This document shows positions 11,811 to 24,760 of a stretch of 64,000 bases of DNA, one piece after another. Where the stretch lies: contig NC_079886.1 in the NCBI RefSeq assembly GCF_029227915.1, positions 2,790,001 to 2,854,000 of the forward strand, written 5' to 3'. How positions within the stretch are numbered: position 1 is the stretch's first letter; the number at the start of each line of letters is the position of its first letter. A model generated the notes under the pieces. That model ran no database searches and was not told the origin of the DNA. It was given only the letters and a program-made list of their open reading frames with translations. This DNA comes from Hydractinia symbiolongicarpus (lineage: Eukaryota; Cnidaria; Hydrozoa; Anthoathecata; Hydractiniidae). The position numbers and the translations under genes are program-made.

Positions 11811-12830
11811 AAGAAATCGTTCGGGAAATGAGTTTACTCCTTGAGTACTTTCTTTGTATACTTGTGACTATACGGGTCGAGTACCGGATTTACGGGAAAT
11901 CGCGGGTTTTCGTTTGCCGGCGATTAAACTTCTTTTATTCAGCGTCTTATCAAAAATGAAAACAATTTTGAAAACTACATATCTCATGCGTTTTAGTGGT
12001 GAAAAAATGATTTAAAAAATCGTTCTGAAAATCAGTTTACTCACAGGGTACTTTCTTTGTATACATTCGACTATATGGGGCCAAGCCCGGGATTTACAGG
12101 AAATCGCGGGTTTTCGTTTGCCGGTGATTAAACTTCTTTTATTCAGCGTCTCATCAAAAATGAAAACATTTTTGAAAACTACAAGTCTCATGCGTTTCAG
12201 TGGTGAAAAAATAAATTAAAAAATCATTCTGGAAATCAGCTTACTCCCTGGGTACTTTTTTGTATACTTTTGACTATACGGGCCGAGTACGGGTTTTACG
12301 GGAAATCGCGGGTTTTCGTTTGCCGGAGATTAAACTTATTTTATTCAGCGTCTCATCAAAAATGAAAATATTTTAGAAAACTACAAGTCTGATGCGTTTT
12401 AGTGGTGAAAAAATAATTTAAAAAATCGTTCGGGAAATGAATTTACTCCCTGGGTACTTTCTTTGTATACTTTTGACTATACGGGCCGAGTCCGGGATTT
12501 ACGGGAAATCGCGGGTTTTCGTTTGCCGGCGATTAAACTTCTTTTATTCAGCGTCTTATCAAAAATGAAAACAATTTTGAAAACTACATATCTCATGCGT
12601 TTTAGTGGTGAAAAAATGATTTAAAAAATCGTTCTGAAAATCAGTTTACTCACAGGGTACTTTCTTTGTATACATTCGACTATATGGGGCCAAGCCCGGG
12701 ATTTACAGGAAATCGCGGGTTTTCGTTTGCCGGTGATTAAACTTCTTTTATTCAGCGTCTCATCAAAAATGAAAACATTTTTGAAAACTACAAGTCTCAT
12801 GCGTTTCAGTGGTGAAAAAATAATTTAAAA

Positions 12831-15678
12831 AATCATTCTGGAAATCAGCTTACTCCCTGGGTACTTTTTTATATACTTTTGACTATACGGGCCGAGTACG
12901 GGTTTTACGGGAAATCGCGGGTTTTCCGTTTGCCGGCGATTAAACTTCTTTTATTCAGCGTCTTACCAAAAATGAAAACAATTTTGAAAACTACATGTCT
13001 CATGGGTTTTAGTGGTGAAAAAAGAATTTAAAAAATCGTTCTGAAAATCAGTTTACTCACAGGGTACTTTCTTTGTATACATTCGACTATATGGGGCCAA
13101 GCCCGGGATTTACAGGAAATCGCGGGTTTTCGTTTGCCGGCGATTAAACTTCTTTTATTCAGCGTCTCATCAAAAATGAAAACATTTTTGAAAACTACAA
13201 GTCTCATGCGTTTAAGTGGTGAAAATATAATTTAAAAAATCGTTAGGGAAATGAGTTTACTCCTTGAGTACTTTCTTTGTATACTTTTGACTATACGGGC
13301 CGAGTACCGGATTTACGAGAAATCGTGGGTTTTCGTTTGCCGGCGATTAAACTTCTTTTATTCAGCGTCTTATCAAAAATGAAAACATTTTTGAAAACTA
13401 CAAGTCTCATGCGTTTTAGTGGTGAAAAAATAATTTAAAAAATCGTTCGGGAAATGAATTTACTCCCTGGGTACTTTCTTTGTATACTTTTGACTATACG
13501 GGCCGAGTCCGGGATTTACGGGAAATCGCGGGTTTTCGTTTGCCGGCGATTAAACTTCTTTTATTTAGCGTCTCATCAAAAATGAAAACATTTTTGAAAA
13601 CTACAAGTCTCATACGTTTTAGTGGTGAAAAAATAATTTAAGAAATCGTTCGGGAAATGAGTTTACTCCTTGAGTACTTTCTTTGTATACTTTTGACTGT
13701 ACGGGTCGAGTACCGGATTTACGGAAAATCGCGGGTTTTCCGTTTGCCGGCGATTAAACTTCTTTTATTCAGCGTCTTACCAAAAATGAAAACAATTTTG
13801 AAAACTACATGTCTCATGGGTTTTAGTGGTGAAAAAATAATTTAAAAAATCGTTCTGAAAATCAGTTTACTCACAGGGTACTTTCTTTGTATACATTCGA
13901 CTATATGGGGCCAAGCCCGGGATTTACAGGAAATCGCGGGTTTTCGTTTGCCGGCGATTAAACTTCTTTTATTCAGCGTCTCATCAAAAATGGAAACATT
14001 TTTGAAAACTACAAGTCTCATGCGTTTAAGTGGTGAAAATATAATTTAAAAAATCGTTAGGGAAATGAGTTTACTCCTTGAGTACTTTCTTTGTATACTT
14101 TTGACTATACGGGCCGAGTCCGGGATTTACGAGAAATCGCGGGTTTTCGTTTGCCGGCCATTAAACTTCTTTTATTCAGCGTCTTATCAAAAATGAAAAC
14201 ATTTTTGAAAACTACAAGTCTCATGCGTTTTAGTAGTGAAAAAATAATTTAAAAAATCATTCTGGAAATCAGCTTACTCCCTGGGTACTTTTTTATATAC
14301 TTTTGACTATACGGGCCGAGTACGGGTTTTACGGGAAATCGCGGGTTTTCCGTTTGCCGGCGATTAAACTTCTTTTATTCCGCGTCTTACCAAAAATGAA
14401 AACAATTTTGAAAACTACATGTCTCATGGGTTTTAGTGGTGAAAAAAGAATTTAAAAAATCGTTCTGAAAATCAGTTTACTCACAGGGTACTTTCTTTGT
14501 ATACATTCGACTATATGGGGCCAAGCCCGGGATTTACAGGAAATCGCGGGTTTTCGTTTGCCGGCGATTAAACTTCTTTTATTCAGCGTCTCATCAAAAA
14601 TGAAAACATTTTTGAAAACTACAAGTCTCATGCGTTTAAGTGGTGAAAATATAATTTAAAAAATCGTTAGGGAAATGAGTTTACTCCTTGAGTACTTTCT
14701 TTGTATACTTTTGACTATACGGGCCGAGTACCGGATTTACGAAAAATCGTGGGTTTTCGTTTGCCGGCAATTAAACTTCTTTTATTCAGCGTCTTATCAA
14801 AAATGAAAACATTTTTGAAAACTACAAGTCTCATGCGTTTTAGTGGTGAAAAAATAATTTAAAAAATCGTTCGGGAAATGAATTTACTCCCTGGGTACTT
14901 TCTTTGTATACTTTTGACTATACGGGCCGAGTCCGGGATTTACGGGAAATCGCGGGTTTTCGTTTGCCGGCGATTAAACTTCTTTTATTTAGCGTCTCAT
15001 CAAAAATGAAAACATTTTTGAAAACTACAAGTCTCATACGTTTTAGTGGTGAAAAAATAATTTAAGAAATCGTTCGGGAAATGAGTTTACTCCTTGAGTA
15101 CTTTCTTTGTATACTTTTGACTGTACGGGTCGAGTACCGGATTTACGGAAAATCGCGGGTTTTCCGTTTGGCGGCGATTAAACTTCTTTTATTCAGCGTC
15201 TTACCAAAAATGAAAACAATTTTGAAAACTACATGTCTCATGGGTTTTAGTGGTGAAAAAATAATTTAAAAAATCGTTCTGAAAATCAGTTTACTCACAG
15301 GGTACTTTCTTTGTATACATTCGACTATATGGGGCCAAGCCCGGGATTTACAGGAAATCGCGGGTTTTCGTTTGCCGGCGATTAAACTTCTTTTATTCAG
15401 CGTCTCATCAAAAATGGAAACATTTTTGAAAACTACAAGTCTCATGCGTTTAAGTGGTGAAAATATAATTTAAAAAATCGTTAGGGAAATGAGTTTACTC
15501 CTTGAGTACTTTCTTTGTATACTTTTGACTATACGGGCTGAGTCCGGGATTTACGAGAAATCGCGGGTTTTCGTTTGCCGGCCATTAAACTTCTTTTATT
15601 CAGCGTCTTATCAAAAATGAAAACATTTTTGAAAACTACAAGTCTCATGCGTTTTAGTAGTGAAAAAATAATTTAAAA
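12831..15678 (+). repeat. 7-monomer higher-order duplication, period 1,424 bp
   Basis: Units of about 12,831-14,254 and 14,255-15,678 match at an offset of 1,424 bp, which is 7 x 203 plus 3. The AATCATTCTG variant at 12,831 and 14,255, the GAAAAAAGAATTT variant, and the repeated GTTTTAGTAGTG variant near 14,230 and 15,650 define the unit. It does not extend in phase from the 18-monomer unit to its left, so it is a separate amplification. Confidence 0.85.
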
Positions 15679-17686
15679 AATCGTTCGGGAAATGAATTTA
15701 CTCCCTGGGTACTTTCTTTGTATACTTTTGACTATACGGGCCGAGTCCGGGATTTACGGGAAATCGCGGGTTTTTGTTTGCCGGCGATTAAACTTCTTTT
15801 ATTTAGCGTCTCATCAAAAATGAAAACATTTTTGAAAACTACAAGTCTCATGCGTTTTAGTGGTGAAAAAATAATTTAAGAAATCGTTCGGGAAATGAGT
15901 TTACTCCTTGAGTACTTTCTTTGTATACTTTTGACTATACGGGTCGAGTACCGGATTTACGGGAAATCGCGGGTTTTCGTTTGCCGGCGATTAAACTTCT
16001 TTTATTCAGCGTCTTATCAAAAATGAAAACAATTTTGAAAACTACATGTCTCATGCGTTTTAGTGGTGAAAAAATGATTTAAAAAATCGTTCTGAAAATC
16101 AGTTTACTCACAGGGTACTTTCTTTGTATACATTCGACTATATGGGGCCAAGCCCGGGATTTACAGGAAATCGCGGGTTTTCGTTTGCCGGCGATTAAAC
16201 TTCTTTTATTCAGCGTCTCATCAAAAATGAAAACATTTTTAAAAACTACAAGTCTCATGCGTTTTAGTGGTGAAAAAATAATTTAAGAAATCGTTCGGGA
16301 AATGAGTTTACTCCTTGAGTACTTTCTTTGTATACTTTTGACTATACGGGTCGAGTACCGGATTTACAGGAAATCGCGGGTTTTCTTTTGCCGGCGATTA
16401 AACTTCTTTTATTCAGCGTCTTATCAAAAATGAAAACAATTTTGAAAACTACATTTCTCATGCGTTTTAGTGGTGAAAAAATGATTTAAAAAATCGTTCT
16501 GAAAATCAGTTTACGCACAGGGTACTTTCTTTGTATACATTCGACTATATGGGGCCAAGCCCGGGATTTACAGGAAATCGCGGGTTTTCGTTTGCCGGCG
16601 ATTAAACTTCTTTTATTCAGCGTCTCATCAAAAATGAAAACATTTTTGAAAACTACAAGTCTCATGTGTTTCAGTGGTAAAAAAATAATTTAAAAAATCA
16701 TTCGGGAAATCAGCTTACTCCCTGGGTACTTTTTTGTTTACTTTTGACTATACGGGCCGAGTACGGGTTTTACAGGAAATCGCGGGTTTTCGTTTACCGG
16801 AGATTAAACTTATTTTTTTCAGCATCTCATCAAAAATGAAAATATTTTTGAAAACTACAAGTCTCATGCGTTTTAGTGGTGAAAAAATAATTTAAGAAAT
16901 CGTTCGGGAAATGAGTTTACTCCTTGAGTACTTTCTTTGTATACTTTTGACTATACGGGTCGAGTACCGGATTTACGGGAAATCGGGGGTTTTCCGTTTG
17001 CCGGCCATTAAACTTCTTTTATTCAGCGTCTTACCAAAAATGAAAACATTTTTGAAAACTACATGTCTCATGGGTTTTAGTGGTGAAAAAATAATTTAAA
17101 AAATCGTTCTGAAAAACAGTTTACTCACAGGGTACTTTCTTTGTATACATTCGACTATATGGGTCCAAGCCCGGGATTTACAGGAAATCGCGGGTTTTCG
17201 TTTGCCGGCGATTAAACTTCTTTTATTCAGCGTCTCATCAAAAATGAAAACATTTTTGAAAACTACAAGTCTCATGCGTTTTAGTGGTGAAAAAATAATT
17301 TAAAAAATCATTCGGGAAATCAGTTTACTCCCTGGGTACTTTTTTTGTATACTTTTGACTATACAGGCCGAATACGGGATTTACGGGAAATCGCGGGTTT
17401 TCGTTTGCCGGCGATTAAACTTCTTTTATTTAGCGTCTCATCAAAAATGAAAACATTTCTGAAAACTTCAAGTCTCATGCGTTTTAGTGGTAAAAAAATA
17501 ATTTAAAAAATCGTTCGGGAAATGAGTTTACTCCTTGAGTACTTTCTTTGTATACTTTTGACTATACGGGTCGAGTACCGGATTTGCGGGAAATCGCAGG
17601 TTTTCGTTCGCCGGCGATTAAACTTCTTTTATTCAGCGTCTCATCACAAATGAAAACGCTTTTGAGAACTAAAAGTCTCATGCGTT

Positions 17687-17905
17687 TTAGTGGTGAAAAA
17701 ATAATTTAAAAAATCATTTGAGAAATCAGTTTACTCCCTGGGTACTTTTTTTGTATAAAAGAAGTTTAATCGCCGGCAAACGAAAACCCGCGATTTCCCG
17801 TAACGCCCGTACTCGGCCCGTATAGTAAAAAGTACACAAAAATACCCAGGGAGTAAACTGATTTCCCGAATGATTTTTTAAATTATTTTTTCACCACTAA
17901 AACGC
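17687..17905. repeat. inverted repeat centred on the orientation switch
   Basis: The last forward half-monomer (about 17,687-17,757) and the first complete reverse segment (about 17,831-17,905) are imperfect reverse complements around a spacer of about 73 bp. Both carry the GAAATCAGTTTACTCCC variant, so the closest monomers on each side are alike. Beyond about one monomer the subtypes stop matching, so the arms are not a long young palindrome. Confidence 0.8.
17752..17757. other. orientation-switch junction of the satellite
   Basis: The forward monomer reads normally to TTGTATA and should continue CTTTTGACTATAC. Instead the sequence continues AAAAGAAGTTTAATCGCC, the reverse complement of a monomer segment about 75 bp further along. 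TGTATA (17,752-17,757) occurs in both parents: forward TTTGTATAC and reverse-orientation CTGTATAAAAG. This gives up to 6 bp of microhomology at the breakpoint. No foreign bases are inserted. Confidence 0.93.
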
Positions 17906-19020
17906 ATGAGACTTGTAGTTTTCAAAAATGTTTTCATTTTTGATGAGACGCTGAATAAAAGAAGTTTAATCGCCGGCAAACGAAAACCCGCGATTTCCTG
18001 TAAATCCGACCCCTATAGTCGAATGTATACAAAGAAAGTACCCTGTGAATAAACTCATTTTCCGAACGATTTTTTAAATTATTTTTTCACCACTAAAACG
18101 CATGAGACTTGCAGTTTTCAAAAATGTTTTCATTTTTGATAAGACGCTGAATAAAAGAAGTTTAATCGCCGGCAAACGAAAACCCGCGATTTCCCGTAAA
18201 TCCGGTACTCGGCCCGCATAGTCAAAAGTATACAAATAAAGTACTCAATGAGTAAACTCATTTCCCGAACGATTTTTTAAATTATTTTTTCACCACTAAA
18301 ACGCATGAGACTTGTAGTTTTCAAAAATGTTTTCATTTTTGATGAGACGCTAAATAAAAGAAGTTTAATCGCCGGCAAACGAAAACCCGCTTTTTCCCGT
18401 AAATCCCGTACTCGGCCGTATAGTCAAAAGTATACAAAGAAAGTACCCTGTGAATAAACTCATTTTAAGAACGATTTTTTAAATTATTTTTTCACCACTA
18501 AAACGCATGAGACTTGTAGTTTTCAAAAATGTTTTCATTTTTGATGAGACGCCGAATGAAAGCAGTTTAATCGCCGACAACCGAAAACCCGTTTTCCCGT
18601 AAATCCCTGGCTCGGCCCGTATAGTTGAATGTATACAAAGAAAGTACCGTGTGAATAAACTCATTTTAAGAACGATTTTTTAAATTATTTTTTCACCACT
18701 AAAACGCATGAGACTTGTAGTTTTCAAAAATGTTTTCATTTTTGAGAAGACACTCAATAAAAGAAGTTTAATCGCCGGAAAACGAAAACCCGCGATTTCC
18801 CGTAAATCCCGTACTCGGCCCGTATAGTCAAAAGTACACAAAGAAAGTACTCAGGGAGTAAACTCATTTCCCGAACGATATTTCAAATTATTTTTTCACC
18901 ACTAAAACGCATGAGACTTGTAGTTTTCAAAAATGTTTTCATTTTTGATAAGACGCTGAATAAAAGAAGTTTAATCGCCGTCAAACGAAAACCCGCTATT
19001 TCCCGTAAATCCCGTACTCG

Positions 19021-20640
19021 GCCCGTATAGTAAAAAGTACACAAAAAAAGTACCCATGGAGTAAACTGATTTCCCAAATGATTTTTTAAATTATTTTTTC
19101 ACCACTAAAACGCATGAGACTTGTAGTTCTCAAAAATGTTTTCATTTTTGATGAGACGCTGAATAAAAGAAGTTTAACCGCCGGCAAACGAAAACCCGCG
19201 ATTTCCTGTAAATCCCGGGCTGGCCCCTATAGTCGAATGTATATAAAGAAAGTACCCTGTGAGTAAACTCATTTTCAGAACGATTTTTTAAATTATTTTT
19301 CCATCACTGAAACGCATGAGACTTGTAGTTTTCAAAAATGTTTTCATTTTTGATAAGATGCTGTATAAAAGAAATTTAATCGCCGGCAAACGAAAACCCA
19401 CAATTTCCCGTAAATCTAGTACTCGACCCGTATAGTCAAAAGTATACAAAGAAAGTACCCAGGGAGTAAACTCATTTCCCGAACGATTTTTTAAATTATT
19501 TCTTCACCACTAAAACGCATGAGATTTGTAGTTTTCAAAAGTGTATCCATTTTTGATGAGACGCTGAATAAAAGAAGTTTAATCGCCAGCAAACGAAATC
19601 CCGCGATTTCCCGTAAATCCCGGGCTTGGCCCGTATAGTCGAATGTATATAAAGAAAGTACCCTGTGAGTAAACTCATTTTCAGAACGATTTTTCAAATT
19701 ATTTTTTTACCACTAAAACGCATGAGACTTGTAGTTTTTAAAAATGTTTTCATTTTGGATGAGACGCTGAATAAAAGAAGTTTAATGGCCGGCAAACGAA
19801 AACCCGCGATTTCCCGTAAATCCCGTACTCGGCCCGTATAGTAAAAAGTACACAAAAAAAGTACCCATGGAGTAAACTGATTTCCCGAATGATTTTTTAA
19901 ATTATTTTTTCACCACTAAAACGCATGAGACTTGTAGTTCTCAAAAATGTTTTCATTTTTGATGAGACGCTGAATAAAAGAAGTTTAACCGCCGGCAAAC
20001 GAAAACCCGCGATTTCCTGTAAATCCCGGGCTGGCCCCTATAGTCGAATGTATACAAAGAAAGTACCCTGTGAGTAAACTCATTTTCAGAACGATTTTTT
20101 AAATTATTTTTCCATCACTGAAACGCATGAGACTTGTAGTTTTCAAAAATGTTTTCATTTTTGATAAGACGCTGTATAAAAGAAATTTAATCGCCGGCAA
20201 ACGAAAACCCGCAATTTCCCGTAAATCCAGTACTCGACCCGTATAGTCAAAAGTATACAAAGAAAGTACCCAGGGAGTAAACTCATTTCCTGAACGATTT
20301 TTTAAATTATTTCTTCACCACTAAAACGCATGAGATTTGTAGTTTTCAAAAGTGTATCCATTTTTGATGAGACGCTGAATAAAAGAAGTTTAATCGTCAG
20401 CAAACGAAAACCCGCGATTTCCCGTAAATCCCGGGCTTGGCCCGTATAGTCGAATGTATATAAAGAAAGTACCCTGTGAGTAAACTCATTTCCAGAACGA
20501 TTTTTCAAATTATTTTTTCACCACTAAAACGCATGAGACTTGTAGTTTTCAAAAATGTTTTCATTTTGGATGAGACGCTGAATGAAGGAAGATTAATCAC
20601 CGGGAAAGAAAACCCCGCGATTTCCCGTAAATCACGGACT
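19021..20640 (-). repeat. 4-monomer duplication, period 811 bp
   Basis: The unit beginning near GCCCGTATAGTAAAAAGTAC at 19,021 recurs at 19,832, an offset of 811 bp. It shares the unusual CCCATGGAG variant and, further on, the AAAAGTGTATCC and TTTCTTCACC variants (frames at 19,491 and 20,302). A third GTACCCATGGAG copy at 21,453 lies 1,621 bp, or eight monomers, further on. Confidence 0.75.
19374..19381 (+). promoter_or_regulatory. TATAAAAG box within monomer (exemplar)
   Basis: A subset of reverse-block monomers reads CTGTATAAAAGAA, a good match to a TATA element, where most others read CTGAATAAAAGAA. It recurs in many copies, for example near 20,172, 23,008 and 45,528. There is no evidence of transcription here, so this is only a sequence match. 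Confidence 0.3.
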
Positions 20641-23085
20641 CGACCCGTATAGTCAAAAGTATAAAAAGAAAGTACCCTGTGAGTAAACTCATTTTCAGAA
20701 CGTTTTTTTAAATTATTTTTTCAGCACTAAAACGCATGAGACTTGCAGTTTTCAAAAATGTTTTCATTTTTGATAAGACGCTGAATAAAAGAAGTTTAAT
20801 GGCCGGCAAACGAAAACCCGCGATTTCCCGTAAATCCCGTACTCGGCCGTATAGTAAAAAGTACACAAAAAAAGTACCCAGGGAGTAAACTGATTTCCCG
20901 AATGATTTTTTAAATTAATTTTTCACCACTAAAACCCATGAGACTTGCAGTTTTCAAAAATGTTTTCATTTTTGATGAGACGCTGAATAAAAGAAGTTTA
21001 ATCGCCGGCAAACGAAAACCCGCGATTTCCTGTAAATCCCGGGCTGGCCCCTATAGTCGAATGTATACAAAGAAAGTACCCTGTGAGTAAACTCATTGTC
21101 AGAACGATTTTTTAAATTATTTTTCCACCACTGAAACGCATGAGACTTGTAGTTTTCAAAAATGTTTTCATTTTTGATAAGACGCTGTATAAAAGAAGTT
21201 TAATCGCCGGCAAACGAAAACCCGCAATTTCCCGTAAACCCGGTACTCGACCCGTATAGTCAAAAGTATAAAAAGAAAGTACCCTGTGAGTAAACTCATT
21301 TTCAGAACGATTTTTTAAATTATTTTTTCACCACTAAAACGCATGAGACTTGCAGTTTTCAAAAATGTTTTCATTTTTGATAAGACGCTGAATAAAAGAA
21401 GTTTAATGGCCGGCAAACGAAAACCCGCGATTTCCCGTAAATCCCGTACTCGGCCCGTATAGTAAAAAGTACACAAAAAAAGTACCCATGGAGTAAACTG
21501 ATTTCCCGAATGATTTTTTAAATTATTTTTTCACCACTAAAACGCATGAGACTTGTAGTTCTCAAAAATGTTTTCATTTTTGATGAGACGCTGAATAAAA
21601 GAAGTTTAACCGCCGGCAAACGAAAACCCGCGATTTCCTGTAAATCCCGGGCTGGCCCCTATAGTCGAATGTATACAAAGAAAGTACCCTGTGAGTAAAC
21701 TCATTTTCAGAACGATTTTTTAAATTATTTTTCCATCACTGAAACGCATGAGACTTGTAGTTTTCAAAAATGTTTTCATTTTTGATAAGACGCTGTATAA
21801 AAGAAATTTAATCGCCGGCAAACGAAAACCCGCAATTTCCCGTAAATCCAGTACTCGACCCGTATAGTCAAAAGTATACAAAGAAAGTACCCAGGGAGTA
21901 AACTCATTTCCTGAACGATTTTTTAAATTATTTCTTCTCCACTAAAACGCATGAGATTTGTAGTTTTCAAAAGTGTATCCATTTTTGATGAGACGCTGAA
22001 TAAAAGAAGTTTAATCGCCAGCAAACGAAAACCCGCAATTTCCCGTAAATCCAGTACTCGACCCGTATAGTCAAAAGTATACAAAGAAAGTACCCAGGGA
22101 GTAAACTCATTTCCTGAACGATTTTTTAAATTATTTCTTCTCCACTAAAACGCATGAGATTTGTAGTTTTCAAAAGTGTATCCATTTTTGATGAGACGCT
22201 GAATAAAAGAAGTTTAATCGCCAGCAAACGAAAACCCGCAATTTCCCGTAAATCCCGGGCTTGGCCCGTATAGTCGAATGTATATAAAGAAAGTACCCTG
22301 TGAGTAAACTCATTTCCAGAACGATTTTTCAAATTATTTTTTCACCACTAAAACGCATGAGACTTGTAGTTTTCAAAAATGTTTTCATTTTGGATGAGAC
22401 GCTGAATGAAGGAAGATTAATCACCGGGAAAGAAAACCCCGCGATTTCCCGTAAATCACGGACTCGACCCGTATAGTCAAAAGTATAAAAAGAAAGTACC
22501 CTGTGAGTAAACTCATTTTCAGAACGATTTTTTAAATTATTTTTTCACCACTAAAACGCATGAGACTTGCAGTTTTCAAAAATGTTTTCATTTTTGATAA
22601 GACGCTGAATAAAAGAAGTTTAATGGCCGGCAAACGAAAACCCGCGATTTCCCTTAAATCCCGTACTCGGCCCGTATAGTAAAAAGTACACAAAAAAAGT
22701 ACCCAGGGAGTAAACTGATTTCCCGAATGATTTTTTAAATTAATTTTTCACCACTAAAACCCATGAGACTTGCAGTTTTCAAAAATGTTTTCATTTTTGA
22801 TGAGACGCTGAATAAAAGAAGTTTAATCGCCGGCAAACGAAAACCCGCGATTTCCTGTAAATCCCGGGCTGGCCCCTATAGTCGAATGTATACAAAGAAA
22901 GTACCCTGTGAGTAAACTCATTTTCAGAACGATTTTTTAAATTATTTTTCCACCACTGAAACGCATGAGACTTGTAGTTTTCAAAAATGTTTTCATTTTT
23001 GATAAGACGCTGTATAAAAGAAGTTTAATCGCCGGCAAACGAAAACCCGCAATTTCCCGTAAATCCGGTACTCGACCCGTATAGT
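20285..23085 (-). repeat. 9-monomer duplication, period about 1,824 bp
   Basis: Segments of about 20,285-21,255 and 22,108-23,085 share rare variants at offsets of 1,824-1,825 bp. These include TTTTGGATGAGACGCTGAATG, GGAAGATTAATCACCGGG, and TAAATTAATTTTTCACC with ACCCATGAG. The edges are estimates. Part of the difference between this spacing and eight monomers is explained by the single-monomer duplication near 22.0 kb. Confidence 0.75.
21823..22228 (-). repeat. single-monomer tandem duplication (203 bp)
   Basis: TTTCTTCTCC starts at 21,931 and again at 22,134, exactly 203 bp apart. The intervening sequence, including ATTTCCTGAACG, AAAAGTGTATCC and GCCAGCAAACG, appears identical in both copies. 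Breakpoints fall within the shared CGAAAACCCGCAATTTCCCG segment. This looks like a very recent one-monomer event. Confidence 0.8.
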
Positions 23086-23545
23086 CAAAAGTATACAAAG
23101 AAAGTACCCAGGGAGTAAACTCATTTCCCGAACGATTTTTTAAATTGTTTTTTCACCATTAACACGCATGAGACTTGTAGGTTTCGAAAGTGTTTTCATT
23201 TTTGATAAGACGCTGAATAAAAGAAGTTTAATCGCCAGCAAACGAAGACCCGCGATTTCCCGTAAATCCCGGGCTTGGCCCGTATAGTCGAATGTATATA
23301 AAGAAAGTACCCTGTGAGTAAACTCATTTCCAGAACGATTTTTCAAATTATTTTTTCACCACTAAAACGAATGAGACTTGTAGTTTTCAAAAATGTTTTC
23401 ATTTTTGATGAGACGCTGATTGAAGGAAGTTTAATCGCCGGGAAAGAAAACCCGGCGATTTCCCGTAAATCCCGGACTCGACCCGTATAGTCAAAAGTAT
23501 AAAAAAAAAGTACCCTGTGAATAAACTCATTTTAAGAACGATTTT

Positions 23546-24760
23546 TTAAATTATTTTTTCACCACTAAAACGCATGAGACTTGTAGTTTTTAAAAATGTT
23601 TTCATTGTTGATGAGACGCCGAATGAAAGCAGTTTAATCGCCGACAACCGAAAACCCGTTTTCCCGTAAATCCCTGGCTCGGCCCGTATAGTTGAATGTA
23701 TACAAAGAAAGTACCCTGTGAATAAACTCATTTTAAGAACGATTTTTTAAATTATTTTTTCACCACTAAAACGCATGAGACTTGTAGTTTTCAAAAATGT
23801 TTTCATTTTTGAGAAGACGCTGAATAAAAGAAGTTTAATCGCCGGAAAACGAAAACCCGCGATTTCCCGTAAATCCCGTACTCGGCCCATATAGTCAAAA
23901 GTATACAAAGAAAGTACTCAGGGAGTAAACTCATTTCCCGAACGATATTTCAAATTATTTTTTCACCACTAAAACGCATGAGACTTGTAGTTTTCAAAAA
24001 TGTTTTCATTTTTGATAAGACGCTAAATAAAAGAAGTTTAATCGCCGGCAAACGAAAACCCGCTTTTTCCCGTAAATCCCGTACTCGGCCCGTATAGTCA
24101 AAAGTATACAAAGAAAGTACCCTGTGAATAAACTCATTTTAAGAACGATTTTTTAAATTATTTTTTCACCACTAAAACGCATGAGACTTGTAGTTTTTAA
24201 AAATGTTTTCATTGTTGATGAGACGCCGAATGAAAGCAGTTTAATCGCCGACAACCGAAAACCCGTTTTCCCGTAAATCCCTGGCTCGGCCCGTATAGTT
24301 GAATGTATACAAAGAAAGTACCCTGTGAATAAACTCATTTTAAGAACGATTTTTTAAATTATTTTTTCACCACTAAAACGCATGAGACTTGTAGTTTTCA
24401 AAAATGTTTTCATTTTTGAGAAGACGCTGAATAAAAGAAGTTTAATCGCCGGAAAACGAAAACCCGCGATTTCCCGTAAATCCCGTACTCGGCCCGTATA
24501 GTCAAAAGTATACAAAGAAAGTACTCAGGGAGTAAACTCATTTCCCGAACGATATTTCAAATTATTTTTTCACCACTAAAACGCATGAGACTTGTAGTTT
24601 TCAAAAATGTTTTCATTTTTGATAAGACGCTGAATAAAAGAAGTTTAATCGCCGTCAAACGAAAACCCGCGATTTCCCGTAAATCCCGTACTCGGCCCGT
24701 ATAGTAAAAAGTACACAAAAAAAGTACGCAGGGAGTAAACTGATTTCCCGAATGATTTTT
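23546..24760 (-). repeat. 3-monomer duplication, period 607 bp
   Basis: The distinctive monomer with TTCATTGTTGATGAGACGCCG and CGACAACCGAAAACCCG occurs at 23,546-23,731 and 24,153-24,338. The GAGAAGACGCTG monomer that follows is also repeated at the same offset. A diverged relative of the first monomer lies at 18,479-18,664. Confidence 0.8.

Larger units (their letters stand above)
1..17757 (+). repeat. 203-bp satellite array, forward orientation
   Basis: This is a head-to-tail tandem array with a period of about 203 bp. The landmark GTCTCATGCGTTT starts at 4, 207, 410 and 613 and recurs at the same spacing to the end of the block, giving roughly 87 monomers. Monomers fall into recurring subtypes, told apart mainly in the middle third of the unit: CTCCTTGAGTAC with ACCGGATTT, CTCCCTGGGTAC with GTCCGGGATT, CTCACAGGGTAC with ATTCGACTATATGG, and CAGCTTACTCCC with GGGTTTTACGGG. 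The two ends of the unit are much more uniform than the middle. The array is already in progress at base 1, so its left edge lies outside the window. No gene or other insertion was seen in it. Confidence 0.97.

Noticed and set aside
1-17757. CRISPR-like array (regular repeats)
   Set aside because: The whole 203-bp unit is repeated, with no unique spacers alternating with short repeats, and it sits beside a eukaryotic retrotransposon. It is satellite DNA.
17600-17910. Long young palindrome around the orientation switch
   Set aside because: Only about the first monomer on each side shares the same subtype. Farther out the left arm has ACTCCTTGAG and TTTGCGGG variants while the right arm has the ATTCGACTATAGG type, so the arms are ordinary inverted family members.
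22265-22278. CENP-B box-like sequence CCCGTATAGTCGAA in some reverse-block monomers
   Set aside because: The conserved core on this strand needs CCCG-N2-T-N4-CGAA. Here only three bases lie between T and CGAA, so the spacing is one base short, and the match is limited to some subtypes.
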